A stretch of DNA of 64,000 nt from Bacteroidia bacterium (lineage in GTDB: Bacteria > Bacteroidota > Bacteroidia > B-17B0 > Aurantibacillaceae): positions 18,570-82,569 of the forward strand of contig JANYIQ010000237.1 of assembly GCA_025362575.1 (NCBI GenBank), given 5' to 3'. The translations under genes and the position numbers were made by a program. Below are positions 21,091 to 30,101 of the stretch, in pieces. The notes beneath the pieces are model-generated. The model had not been told where the DNA came from, did no database searches, and saw only the letters and a program-made list of their open reading frames with translations. The first letter of the stretch is position 1. Every line of letters begins with the position of its first letter.

Positions 21091-22179
21091 ATGGGTAAAA
21101 GATTTTTATTAGTTGTTCAGGGTGAAGGTCGCGGGCACATGACTCAAGCTATGTGCTTATATGACCTGTTAATTGAAAACGGGCATCAGATATGCGGTGT
21201 TATTCTAGGTTCCAGCGGTGTACGAGACATTCCAACTTTTTTTTACGAAAAGATCAAAGCGCCGATCACTCAATTGCAGAGTCCGAACTTTGTAACCGAC
21301 AAAAAAAACAAATCGATAAGCATAGTTAAATCGGTAATACATAATTTTGGGAAACTGTCTGTTTTCAAAAAAAGCCTGAAAACCATTGATGATATTGTAA
21401 AAAAAGAGAAGCCCGATGTGATCATTAATTTTTTTGATCTATTGATCGGATTGTATTATCGTTTTAATAAACCTAATATTCCTCTGTTATGTATAGCTCA
21501 CCAATATATCTATTTTCACCCTGATTTTGAATTCCCGAAAGGCTTTGCACTAGATAGAATGTCGCTGAAAGTTTTCGCGAGATTAACCTCATATGGTTCC
21601 ACAAAAAATATTGGTCTTTCGTTCTATAACATCAGTCGCTCCCATCGCGATGTGGTTATTGTGCCACCATTGCTCCGCTCATCCATTTTTGAACTAAATC
21701 CTAATGTGAAAGAATTCTATTTAGTTTACTTAGTTAACAATGGCTATTTTGAAGACCTGGTTGAGTGGCACAAAAAATATCCGGCTGTTGAAATACAATG
21801 TTTTACCGATAATCCACAATACATTTATGACAATTATACATTTGATCGTGATAAGCTTGTTGTCAATGCCATTAACGATAAACTATTCATTGAGAAAATG
21901 GCCGAAGCCAGAGGGCTTGCCAGCAGTGCAGGTTTTGAGGCAGTTTGCGAAGCTATGTATTTAGGCAAGCCGGTTTTAATGGTGCCAATACAGGGACATT
22001 TTGAGCAATATTGTAATTCACGCGACGGGCATAAAGCAGGCGCAGGCATTTTTGATACAAAATTTAACCTTGATAAACTTATTGATTTTTCGAGTACCTT
22101 TAGTTTTCAAAACCTACCTTTTAGAAGCTGGGTTGCTAATGCAAAAGAAAACATATATAAAGAAATAAGTTCTGTATAA
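21091..22179 (+). CDS. Glycosyltransferase (MurG/GT28-like)
   Basis: VVQGEGRGHMTQAMCLYDLL; late SSAGFEAVCEAMYLGKPVLMVPIQGHFEQYCNS. Confidence 0.85.
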   Translation: MGKRFLLVVQGEGRGHMTQAMCLYDLLIENGHQICGVILGSSGVRDIPTFFYEKIKAPITQLQSPNFVTDKKNKSISIVKSVIHNFGKLSVFKKSLKTIDDIVKKEKPDVIINFFDLLIGLYYRFNKPNIPLLCIAHQYIYFHPDFEFPKGFALDRMSLKVFARLTSYGSTKNIGLSFYNISRSHRDVVIVPPLLRSSIFELNPNVKEFYLVYLVNNGYFEDLVEWHKKYPAVEIQCFTDNPQYIYDNYTFDRDKLVVNAINDKLFIEKMAEARGLASSAGFEAVCEAMYLGKPVLMVPIQGHFEQYCNSRDGHKAGAGIFDTKFNLDKLIDFSSTFSFQNLPFRSWVANAKENIYKEISSV

Positions 22180-22182
22180 TTT

Positions 22183-23073
22183 ATGGCCCGAAGAATATTA
22201 TTTATTGTTAACCCCAACGCCGGAAAAAAAATCTCGGGGCAACTCATTGAAACGATCCGCAAGGAAATTCCAAATGACATTTACAATGAAATAGCTATTT
22301 GGAAAGATCCGGAACACTTTGATGAAATAACACAAAAACTAAAGATCGAAAATTTCACTGATGCAGTTGCTGTTGGTGGCGACGGAACGGTTAACAGAGT
22401 AGCAAAAACCATCTTGAATACAGGCATTGCTTTAGGCATTGTGCCTGCGGGTTCAGGAAATGGTTTAGCCCGCTCACTAGGAATTTCGATGAAGCCTGAA
22501 GAGGCCATAAAGCAAATTGCAAAAGGCGAAAGCAAATTGATTGATAGTGGATCTGTGAACGGCATTCCTTTTTTCTGCACAAGTGGTATTGGATTTGATG
22601 CGCACATAGGAAAATTATTTGCCACATCAACAAAACGCGGTTTGCAATCGTATGTTAAAATAACTCTGCGCGAATTATTTGCATACAAAGAACAAAACTA
22701 CACTTTGAGTTTTAACGGAAAAGAGATCGAACGAACTGCTTTTCTGATCACCATAGCCAATGCCGGACAATACGGCAACGATTTTTACATTGCGCCGCAA
22801 GCTAAATTAAACGATGGCTTATTTCATGTGGTGATACTTAAACCCTTTAATTTATTGCAGGGCATAAGCACCGTTTTAAAAGTAGTTCGCGGAAAAGCCA
22901 ACGAAAGCAAATTCATTGAAACATTTACTTGCAGTTCTTTAAGCATAAAAAGAGAAATGCCTGATAGCATACATTACGACGGGGAACCTGAAACTCAGGG
23001 AATAGAATTAAATTACATCAATCATCCAAAATCATTGAAGGTTATTATTGGAAGTAAGTTTAACGGGGATTAG
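22183..23073 (+). CDS. Diacylglycerol kinase-like lipid kinase (YegS/BmrU/DgkB family)
   Basis: FIVNPNAGKK; AVGGDGTVNRVAKTIL; IVPAGSGNGLARSLGI; HYDGEPE. Confidence 0.92.
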   Translation: MARRILFIVNPNAGKKISGQLIETIRKEIPNDIYNEIAIWKDPEHFDEITQKLKIENFTDAVAVGGDGTVNRVAKTILNTGIALGIVPAGSGNGLARSLGISMKPEEAIKQIAKGESKLIDSGSVNGIPFFCTSGIGFDAHIGKLFATSTKRGLQSYVKITLRELFAYKEQNYTLSFNGKEIERTAFLITIANAGQYGNDFYIAPQAKLNDGLFHVVILKPFNLLQGISTVLKVVRGKANESKFIETFTCSSLSIKREMPDSIHYDGEPETQGIELNYINHPKSLKVIIGSKFNGD

Positions 23074-23386
23074 GGCTTTGAAATTTCACGCAGATGACCG
23101 CAGATGCTCTCGCAGATGCTCTCGCAGATTTTCGCTGAATTGAACTACATCAATCATCACAACGCTTTAAGAGTAATTGTTGGGAGTAAGTTTGACCAGG
23201 ATTAAGGGCTTTGAAATTTCACTCAGATGACCGCTGATGCTCTCGCAGATTTTCGCTGAATTGAACTACATCAATCATCACAACGCTTTAAAGGTAATTG
23301 TTGGGAGTATGTTTGACCAGGATTAAGGGCTTTGAAATTTCACGCAGATGACCGCAGATGCTCTCGCAGATTTTCGCTGAATTGAT
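23073..23386. repeat. Tandem repeat of 121-bp units (first unit +12 bp, third partial): CGCAGAT motif plus a diverged copy of the lipid-kinase 3' end
   Basis: Units start at 23073, 23206 and 23327 (gggctttgaaatttcac...). 69-nt tails at 23137-23205 and 23258-23326 encode ELNYINHHNAL(R/K)VIVGS(K/M)FDQD*. Confidence 0.92.
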
Positions 23387-23972
23387 CTTAGTATAGCGTT
23401 TCCCAAAAGGCTTTGACCAAAAAAATAGATCTAATTATAGATTCCGGAAAGATTTTTGAAAATGCTACATTTTATAGCAAGGATCTCATTATTTCCATAT
23501 TAATTTTGCTTTAGTTACTGAGATGTTGTGATGGAGAATATTGAAAATGAAATTTCATACGCTGTAAGAGGCGCTGCTTTTAAAGTGAATCGGATCCTTG
23601 GACCTGGTTTATTGGAATCAGTTTACGAAAAGGCACTTACCTATGAGTTGAGGAAAGAAGGTTTTGATGTAAGAACCCAAATTGCGGTGCCAATGATCTA
23701 TGATACTATTAAAATGGACATTGGCTTTAGGCTTGATATAATTGTGAATGATTTAGTAATTATTGAACTAAAATCAGTTGAAGCCTTAACAGAAGTGCAT
23801 TGTAAAACACTCTTAACTTACCTAAGACTAACTGACAAAAAACTTGGCTTACTTATTAATTTTAATACGATAAGTTTAAAAAATTCAATCGTTAGGCTGG
23901 TAAATAACGCATAAAAATATTTGCGGAAATCAGCGAAATAATCTGCGCTCATCTGCGAGAAACATTCACGGA
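23327..23972. mobile_element. Candidate GxxExxY element: gene flanked by inverted CGCAGAT-type repeats
   Basis: Left ttcacgcagatgaccgcagatgctctcgcagattttcgctga; right, reverse-complemented, gtttctcgcagatgagcgcagattatttcgctgatttccgc. Confidence 0.55.
23531..23914 (+). CDS. GxxExxY family protein (PD-(D/E)XK-like)
   Basis: GPGLLESVYEKALTYEL (GxxExxY); RLDIIVNDLVIIELKS (D...ExK core). ORF-track start is 23528. Confidence 0.9.
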   Translation: MENIENEISYAVRGAAFKVNRILGPGLLESVYEKALTYELRKEGFDVRTQIAVPMIYDTIKMDIGFRLDIIVNDLVIIELKSVEALTEVHCKTLLTYLRLTDKKLGLLINFNTISLKNSIVRLVNNA

Positions 23973-23997
23973 ACATACTTCATTTGAAGGCCTTTCT

Positions 23998-24756
23998 TTA
24001 AAGTTTCCCAATATACTCCAAAAACAAATCCAAAGCCTCTTGTTTTTCAGGATCGAGATCGTAGGAGATCTTTTTAGTGAGATAATCTGTTGCGTTCAAA
24101 TTCTTTATTTTGGATGCGCTTGTATCTTCTTCAATTGCTTTTTGCGTGTTATCAATTCCGAATTTTAAAACTGCATTGAATTCCTTTATAAAATCGGGAT
24201 CAATTTCATGAATGCTGACCCAAGCCGCAAATACAAATGGCAGGCCGGTGAAACTCTTCCATTCATCAGCCAAATCATATTCAAAATTGAAGGTTTTGTT
24301 CAAAGCAAAAGTTCTATCTCCAATAACAACTGCTGCATTTGTTCCTGCCACCTTTGTTTCGAAACCCGGAGTTGAATCCAGAAACTCAACATTCAATTTC
24401 CAATAAAATTTACAAAGCACCTTTGTTAGTGTAATGGAAGACTTAGATTGATAGTCGAGTGTTATCGTTTTTATTTCGTTTAAAGGCACCTGACTATATA
24501 ATTTTACGCTATCCACAATTCCATTGGCACCAATACAATAATCGGTAATGATCTTATAATTATTTAATTCAGGCAAAAGAGCTACAGGCACCAAACCAAT
24601 TTCAACCTGTCCGAATTTTAATTTTTGCGCACAGATGCTGGGCATGTCTTCCTGCAGATCAATTTTATTGATAAGCGCTGATTTTTTTAATCCGTACCTG
24701 AATGGCAGGGTATTAAAGTAACTAACAATAGATATTTTCAGTTTTTGATGGTTCAA
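23998..24756 (-). CDS. mqnA: Menaquinone biosynthesis protein MqnA (futalosine pathway)
   Basis: KISIVSYFNTLPFRYGL; CAQKLKFGQVEIGLVPVALLPEL; VIGDRTF; WKSFTGLPFVFAAWVS. Confidence 0.85.
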   Translation of the reverse strand: MNHQKLKISIVSYFNTLPFRYGLKKSALINKIDLQEDMPSICAQKLKFGQVEIGLVPVALLPELNNYKIITDYCIGANGIVDSVKLYSQVPLNEIKTITLDYQSKSSITLTKVLCKFYWKLNVEFLDSTPGFETKVAGTNAAVVIGDRTFALNKTFNFEYDLADEWKSFTGLPFVFAAWVSIHEIDPDFIKEFNAVLKFGIDNTQKAIEEDTSASKIKNLNATDYLTKKISYDLDPEKQEALDLFLEYIGKL

Positions 24757-24812
24757 AACAGGGTAAAAATAAGAAAAAACTATTTGGTTTAAATTTTTAA
24801 CTTTACATACTT

Positions 24813-26012
24813 ATGTCATCCGATAAATACAATCAGCGCGGGGTTTCCGCTTCCAAAGAAGACGTACATAGCGCAATAGCCAATATTGATAAGGGTTTGT
24901 ACCCTCAAGCCTTTTGCAAAATAGTGCCCGATCACCTCACGGGAAGCGCCGAACACTGCATTATTATGCATGCCGACGGGGCGGGAACAAAATCTTCTCT
25001 TGCCTATGTTTACTGGAAAGAAACCGGTGATCTGAGCGTTTGGAAGGGCATTGCACAGGATGCGGTGATCATGAATATTGATGATCTTATTTGTGTTGGT
25101 GCTACCGAAAATATTTTACTATCATCAACCATTGGCCGTAACAAAGGATTAATTCCAGGTGAAGTTATTTCGGCGATCATAAATGGAACCGAAGAAGTAT
25201 TAACGAATTTACGCGATAACGGAATTGATATTCGTTCAACGGGCGGAGAAACCGCCGATGTTGGCGATCTTGTAAAAACTTTGATCGTTGACAGCACTGT
25301 GGTTTGCAGAATGAATCGCAAGGATGTTATTTCTAACCATAATATAAAAGCGGGTAATGTAATTGTAGGATTATCCTCTTCGGGGAAAGCCACCTACGAA
25401 AACGAATACAATGGCGGCATGGGCAGTAATGGCTTAACCAGTGCGCGTCACGATGTTTTTAGCAAGCATATTGCCGAAAAATATCCGGAATCCTATGATA
25501 ACGCATTAGCAAAAGAAGTTGTGTATTGCGGACAAATAAACCCTACAGACAAGATCGAAGTTTCTTATAAAGATAAGAGCGGAAAAAGCGTTACTGAAAA
25601 AATAAACGCCGGTAAATTAGTTTTATCGCCAACGCGAACTTATGCTCCGGTGGTAAAAGGGATCTTAAAAGAATTAGCAGGTAAAATTGATGGCATTGTA
25701 CATTGTAGCGGTGGTGCTCAAACCAAGGTGTTGCACTTTGTGAATGATGTACATATCATTAAAGATAATTTATTTCCCCTACCTCCACTTTTCAAATTAA
25801 TTCAGGAGCAAAGCAAAACGGACTACAAAGAAATGTATAAAGTGTTTAACATGGGCCACCGATTAGAAATTTATCTTTCGGAACAAGATGCTCAAAAAGT
25901 AATTGCCATTGCCAACAGCTTTAATATCGATGCGCAGATCATTGGCAGAGTTGAAGCACACAAGGGTAAGAAAGTTACAATTCGATCGGAGTTTGGTGTA
26001 TTTGAATATTAA
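24813..26012 (+). CDS. AIR synthase-related protein / phosphoribosylformylglycinamidine cyclo-ligase-like
   Basis: HADGAGTKSSLAY; STGGETADVGDLV; GLSSSGKATYENEYNGGMGSNGLT; VFNMGHRLEIY. Confidence 0.8.
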   Translation: MSSDKYNQRGVSASKEDVHSAIANIDKGLYPQAFCKIVPDHLTGSAEHCIIMHADGAGTKSSLAYVYWKETGDLSVWKGIAQDAVIMNIDDLICVGATENILLSSTIGRNKGLIPGEVISAIINGTEEVLTNLRDNGIDIRSTGGETADVGDLVKTLIVDSTVVCRMNRKDVISNHNIKAGNVIVGLSSSGKATYENEYNGGMGSNGLTSARHDVFSKHIAEKYPESYDNALAKEVVYCGQINPTDKIEVSYKDKSGKSVTEKINAGKLVLSPTRTYAPVVKGILKELAGKIDGIVHCSGGAQTKVLHFVNDVHIIKDNLFPLPPLFKLIQEQSKTDYKEMYKVFNMGHRLEIYLSEQDAQKVIAIANSFNIDAQIIGRVEAHKGKKVTIRSEFGVFEY

Positions 26013-28633
26013 TTCAGCATTACGCAACTCATTGTTTTATTGTTGATGAGTAAAAGATATTTCTTCCCATCCTTAAAAACATCCATCATCAAAGGTTTTT
26101 GGCTTGCCGGGTATTTATTCTTCAAGACTGCAGTTGAAGGATTAATCACATTTACTTCGTTCGTGATAATATTATTAGCCAAAAATAAAGTGTTCTCCAC
26201 ATCCATCTGAAATATCAGGTCTTTGAACTCAGCATTTTCAGCAGTATAATTGAACATTCGGTTACCCGCAAAATCAAATACAAAAGCGCCGGTTTTTGCA
26301 GCAATTAATATATCTGTTTTTTTATCATCGTCGATCAGATCAAATGAAACATTTGCTTCTTCAAAATCGTTACTCAATTTTACAGTTTCTTTTTTATCTT
26401 CTAAACTGATCTTATTAAGCAAACTACTTTTATCGTCGAGATAAATTAATTTGGTTTCTTTTAAGTTAGAACCGGCGTCGACAAAAAAATCGTTGCAACC
26501 ACCAATTACTCTGTTTCTGATATCAATTCTGCCGTCGCCCTTTCGACCAAACACATAGATCTTGCCTTCAGCATCTACTGCCAGAAGGTAATCGCTCAAG
26601 CCAACCTTTGCATACTTAATGGGTAAAGTAACAGGCTCCTGGGTTTTTACCGCAGCAAAGCCTTCGTTCTTTGAACCGTTGGCATTGTAGTTATAAATTT
26701 TGTCATCGGCGCAAGCAATGAACAAACGGTAATCTCTTTTGCCTTCATAATCCATCAGTGTTAACTTGTTGGTTGCTTTTGCAGGAAGCTTAAGTGGATA
26801 CCCCGCTACATACTCGCCATTACGATCAATTAAATGAAGATAATTTTCGGTATTGAACAGCATTTGAAATTTGTTATTTTTGAAAGCGTCTATTGTATAA
26901 ACTTCCGACAGAATGGCCTCGTTGATGTGCTTTTTCCAGATCACATTTCCGGTGGCATTTACTAAATACAGGTCATTCTTTGCATCCTGAAACACCAACT
27001 CATTCTCATTTGTTTTGTGATTGGCAAAAGGCCATGGCTTTGTTTGAATAAGTGTGTCGGCTTCCAGGGTCCATAAACTCGGTGTTTCTTTGTCTTTTCG
27101 GATCTGCTGGTATTTTAAATTTACCCTGAATTGCAACAAGCTTTTATAATTAGAAATGCTGATGCAAAAATCACTCAGTTTTTCAGAATGTTTTACATCT
27201 TCGGCTTTCAAAAACTGAAACACCAGTTTAACAGGCCGTGGATTTTTGTTGATGCTTGAATAATAGATATAATTAAAATTGAGTCCAAGGTTTTCCTTTG
27301 CATACTCGGTGAAAAATTCGTTTTGGGTAAGCACGGCATTAGTGTTCAATGCATTTATGTAATATTCGGCATCATTCTTGTTTTCGAGTAAAATAAAATA
27401 ATTATTTGTCACAAAAGCATATTGGGCCTTAATGTTAAATGCATTCCCGAAACTTGCCGCAGCAATATTTATGGTATTGGAATCTAAATGAGCAAGTTTT
27501 GCATTTTGATATACTGCAATGCTATCCGAAAATATTTGCATTAATTCCAGAACCTTAGTAGTGTCTTTTATTTCGATCAGCAGTGCTTTGGTGAACGCGC
27601 CGTTTTGAGCCAATTCAGTTTCAATTATTTTAGTGTTGATGGCCTCATAGAATTCAAGCTCTGCATTGAACATAGCGTTGTCGTTTATTTGTTTCCAGAA
27701 TTTTTTGGATCCGCTCATTTCAATTTTGAATTTTTTTCTCATCATTAAAAAATCGCCGAAACCCAAGGCTTTGAAGGAAACGGTATTAAAGGGCAGCATC
27801 GCTAAAAAATCGCAGGTCTGTGCTTGCTGATTAGACAGGGCATTGAGTAACGACGAAGAATCAGGTTTGTTGAATCCGTTGAGTGAGATCTCATCGGGAT
27901 AAATTTCTGTATTACAAACCGAGTGTCCACTCAAAATAAGATCATCAGCATTTACTTCAGTTGTTTTTTTGACAGCACTCAGTTCTTGGTGATTTACATA
28001 AATGTTCAGCAGATCATCTTCCTTATTCAAGTCCAACAGTGCCATCACTGTTTTGTTCTTTGCAACTTTACTATTTTGAGATGCAAACGCATTTTCAATT
28101 TGAGAACTATTATTTGAAATGGCCACCACGCCTTGTTGCAATTTGAGGATACATTTTTTTTCTAAAGCTGTAAATTCATATCCAAATTCGGTTTTAACGA
28201 GTCCTTTTATGGATCTGTTAAGCGCTTCGGCAAATTCCCGTTCCTGAGCAAGATCGTTCAAATTAAACGTGATCAGATAATTTACAGCTGAATTATTATT
28301 ATACAGTGCCAGATAGATCGTATGATCCTTAAAAAAATCTTTCAGCATTTCGTTTTCGCTGATAATGGAATCGTAAAATTGAATGTGTTTGTGCAGAGCA
28401 TTAAATTCCTTAATATTCACTACTTCGTTCCAAATTAAATTCTGATTACTGAGTTTGTTGGCCAGTTCATTAAAATTATGGCTTGCAATAATGCAAATGG
28501 CGCTATCAGGTAAAACATTAATGGCTTTTAGCGAAGGTTGTTTGGTGTTCTTTAGGTGAAAGTAAGCCCATACTGCTCCGGCAAGGGCAAGAACAATCAA
28601 TACATAAAAAAATATGCGTTTTACTAAATTCAA
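26009..28633 (-). CDS. Large exported hypothetical protein (N-terminal TM, DUF3352-like N-part, C-terminal beta-propeller-like)
   Basis: N-terminal TM helix FFYVLIVLALAGAVWAYF; C-terminal LVNATGNVIWKKHINEAIL..., NGEYVAGYPLKLP repeats. Confidence 0.55.
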   Translation of the reverse strand: MNLVKRIFFYVLIVLALAGAVWAYFHLKNTKQPSLKAINVLPDSAICIIASHNFNELANKLSNQNLIWNEVVNIKEFNALHKHIQFYDSIISENEMLKDFFKDHTIYLALYNNNSAVNYLITFNLNDLAQEREFAEALNRSIKGLVKTEFGYEFTALEKKCILKLQQGVVAISNNSSQIENAFASQNSKVAKNKTVMALLDLNKEDDLLNIYVNHQELSAVKKTTEVNADDLILSGHSVCNTEIYPDEISLNGFNKPDSSSLLNALSNQQAQTCDFLAMLPFNTVSFKALGFGDFLMMRKKFKIEMSGSKKFWKQINDNAMFNAELEFYEAINTKIIETELAQNGAFTKALLIEIKDTTKVLELMQIFSDSIAVYQNAKLAHLDSNTINIAAASFGNAFNIKAQYAFVTNNYFILLENKNDAEYYINALNTNAVLTQNEFFTEYAKENLGLNFNYIYYSSINKNPRPVKLVFQFLKAEDVKHSEKLSDFCISISNYKSLLQFRVNLKYQQIRKDKETPSLWTLEADTLIQTKPWPFANHKTNENELVFQDAKNDLYLVNATGNVIWKKHINEAILSEVYTIDAFKNNKFQMLFNTENYLHLIDRNGEYVAGYPLKLPAKATNKLTLMDYEGKRDYRLFIACADDKIYNYNANGSKNEGFAAVKTQEPVTLPIKYAKVGLSDYLLAVDAEGKIYVFGRKGDGRIDIRNRVIGGCNDFFVDAGSNLKETKLIYLDDKSSLLNKISLEDKKETVKLSNDFEEANVSFDLIDDDKKTDILIAAKTGAFVFDFAGNRMFNYTAENAEFKDLIFQMDVENTLFLANNIITNEVNVINPSTAVLKNKYPASQKPLMMDVFKDGKKYLLLINNKTMSCVMLN

Positions 28634-28732
28634 ATACCCTTCTAAGATAGAGTATAGTAAAGGCCGCTTCGCCTCATAAAAATGGATTTATCAATATTGA
28701 AATGTGAATAGCCAAAACCATCAAGAGGCTGG

Positions 28733-28851
28733 TTTCACGCAGTCACGACGCGTCGTGATCGCTGATGCTTTCGCAGATGAACGCTGACTTTGTGCGGAAT
28801 GCAGCCCTTCTGCGCTCATCTGCGAACGCATCCGCGGCCATCTGCGTGAAA
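28733..28851. repeat. Gene-less palindromic element of the CGCAGAT family
   Basis: Perfect 10-bp terminal inverted repeat TTTCACGCAG/CTGCGTGAAA; internal TTCGCAGATGAACGC vs GCGCTCATCTGCGAA; perfect palindrome CACGACGCGTCGTG at 28744-28757. Confidence 0.8.
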
Positions 28852-28868
28852 TGGAATCTTTGAAAATA

Positions 28869-29462
28869 CTACAACTCCAACTGTTTTGGAAGCAACTGAA
28901 AAGTTAGTCTGTGCAAGGGCGTAGTTCCATGATCTCTAATTCCTTGTCGGTGCATTTTGGTAGGATAACCCATGTTTTTCTCCCAACCATAATTCGGGTA
29001 TTTTTTAGCTGCTTCGAGCATAAAATCGTCACGATAGGTCTTTGCTAAAATACTTGCTGCGGCAATACTCAAAAATTTTGCATCGCCTTTTATAATGCAT
29101 TGATGTGGAATGTTTGGGTAAACTTTAAAGCGGTTGCCGTCGATCAATAATAATTCCGGCCGAACTTTTAATTGATCTACTGCGCGATGCATCGCTAAAA
29201 AAGAAGATTGCAAAATATTTATTTCATCTATTTCGATATTCGAAACTTGTGCTACTGCAAAAGCAATTGCTTCCTTTTCGATAATGGGCCGCAGATCATA
29301 GCGATCACTTTCTTTTAATTGTTTGCTATCGTTGAGTAATTTATTCTTAAAGTTCTTTGGCAAAATAACAGCGGCGGCAAAAACCGGGCCGGCCAGGCAG
29401 CCACGCCCTGCTTCATCGCAGCCAGCTTCAATTAAAGTTTTATTATAGTATTGTTTTAGCAT
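28869..29462 (-). CDS. rnhB: Ribonuclease HII
   Basis: [52 protein letters not shown]. Confidence 0.95.
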   Translation of the reverse strand: MLKQYYNKTLIEAGCDEAGRGCLAGPVFAAAVILPKNFKNKLLNDSKQLKESDRYDLRPIIEKEAIAFAVAQVSNIEIDEINILQSSFLAMHRAVDQLKVRPELLLIDGNRFKVYPNIPHQCIIKGDAKFLSIAAASILAKTYRDDFMLEAAKKYPNYGWEKNMGYPTKMHRQGIRDHGTTPLHRLTFQLLPKQLEL

Positions 29463-29465
29463 TGA

Positions 29466-29500
29466 GCCTCATCCCCTACCCTTCTCCAAAGGAGAAGGGA
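29466..29500. repeat. Solo 35-bp palindromic module (same family as the leuS insertions)
   Basis: GCCTCATCCCCTACCCTTCTCCAAAGGAGAAGGGA; 34/35 identical to 62456-62490. Confidence 0.92.
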
Positions 29501-29513
29501 GTACATTCAGTTT

Positions 29514-29984
29514 CTAATTTAATTTCTCTAAACAAGCTTTTATGTTTTCGTAATTGGGTTGCTCGCCGGCGTTCTCTAAAACTTCGGTGTATTGTATTTT
29601 TCCTTCTTTATCAATAACGAATGCTGAGCGTTTGCTTACGCCCTTTGTTCCGAAAATAAAATCTGCATACAAAGAGTCGTATGCTTCAGAAACGGTTTTA
29701 TTAAAGTCGGATAGCAATTCGAAATTTAGATTCTGTGCTTCTTTGTATTTTATCATACTAAAAACCGAATCGTTGGAGATCCCGAAAATAACTGCGTTCA
29801 AATCATTGTATACTGCAATATCATCGCGCATTTTGCAAAGCTCGGCAGTGCAGGTTCCCGAAAAGGCAAAAGGAAAGAACAAAAGGATGACATTCGTGCC
29901 TTTTTGTTCCGAAAGGGAAACTTCCTTTTTTTGGGTGTTAAACAGCTTAAAATCAGGGGCTAAATCGCCAATTTGGATGCTCAT
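29514..29984 (-). CDS. Peroxiredoxin (AhpE/Bcp-like)
   Basis: MSIQIGDLAPDFKLFNTQKKEVSLSEQKGTNVILLFFPFAFSGTCTAELC. ORF-track start 30047; ATG 29984 preferred. Confidence 0.85.
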   Translation of the reverse strand: MSIQIGDLAPDFKLFNTQKKEVSLSEQKGTNVILLFFPFAFSGTCTAELCKMRDDIAVYNDLNAVIFGISNDSVFSMIKYKEAQNLNFELLSDFNKTVSEAYDSLYADFIFGTKGVSKRSAFVIDKEGKIQYTEVLENAGEQPNYENIKACLEKLN

Positions 29985-30101
29985 ATCAGGGTTTTTTGTT
30001 AGTGTATTGTTTGTTAAACTTTGGTAATGAAATTCACTTATAAACAAAGTAAATCATAATTTTGTACCTCACTAATTCATTAACACTAAAACTATAAAAA
30101 T

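Noticed and set aside
23073-23386. CRISPR array
   Set aside because: Only two to three contiguous 121-bp units with coding-like interior and no unique spacers; no cas genes.
29554-30027. 157-aa plus-strand ORF
   Set aside because: Antisense to a well-supported peroxiredoxin gene.
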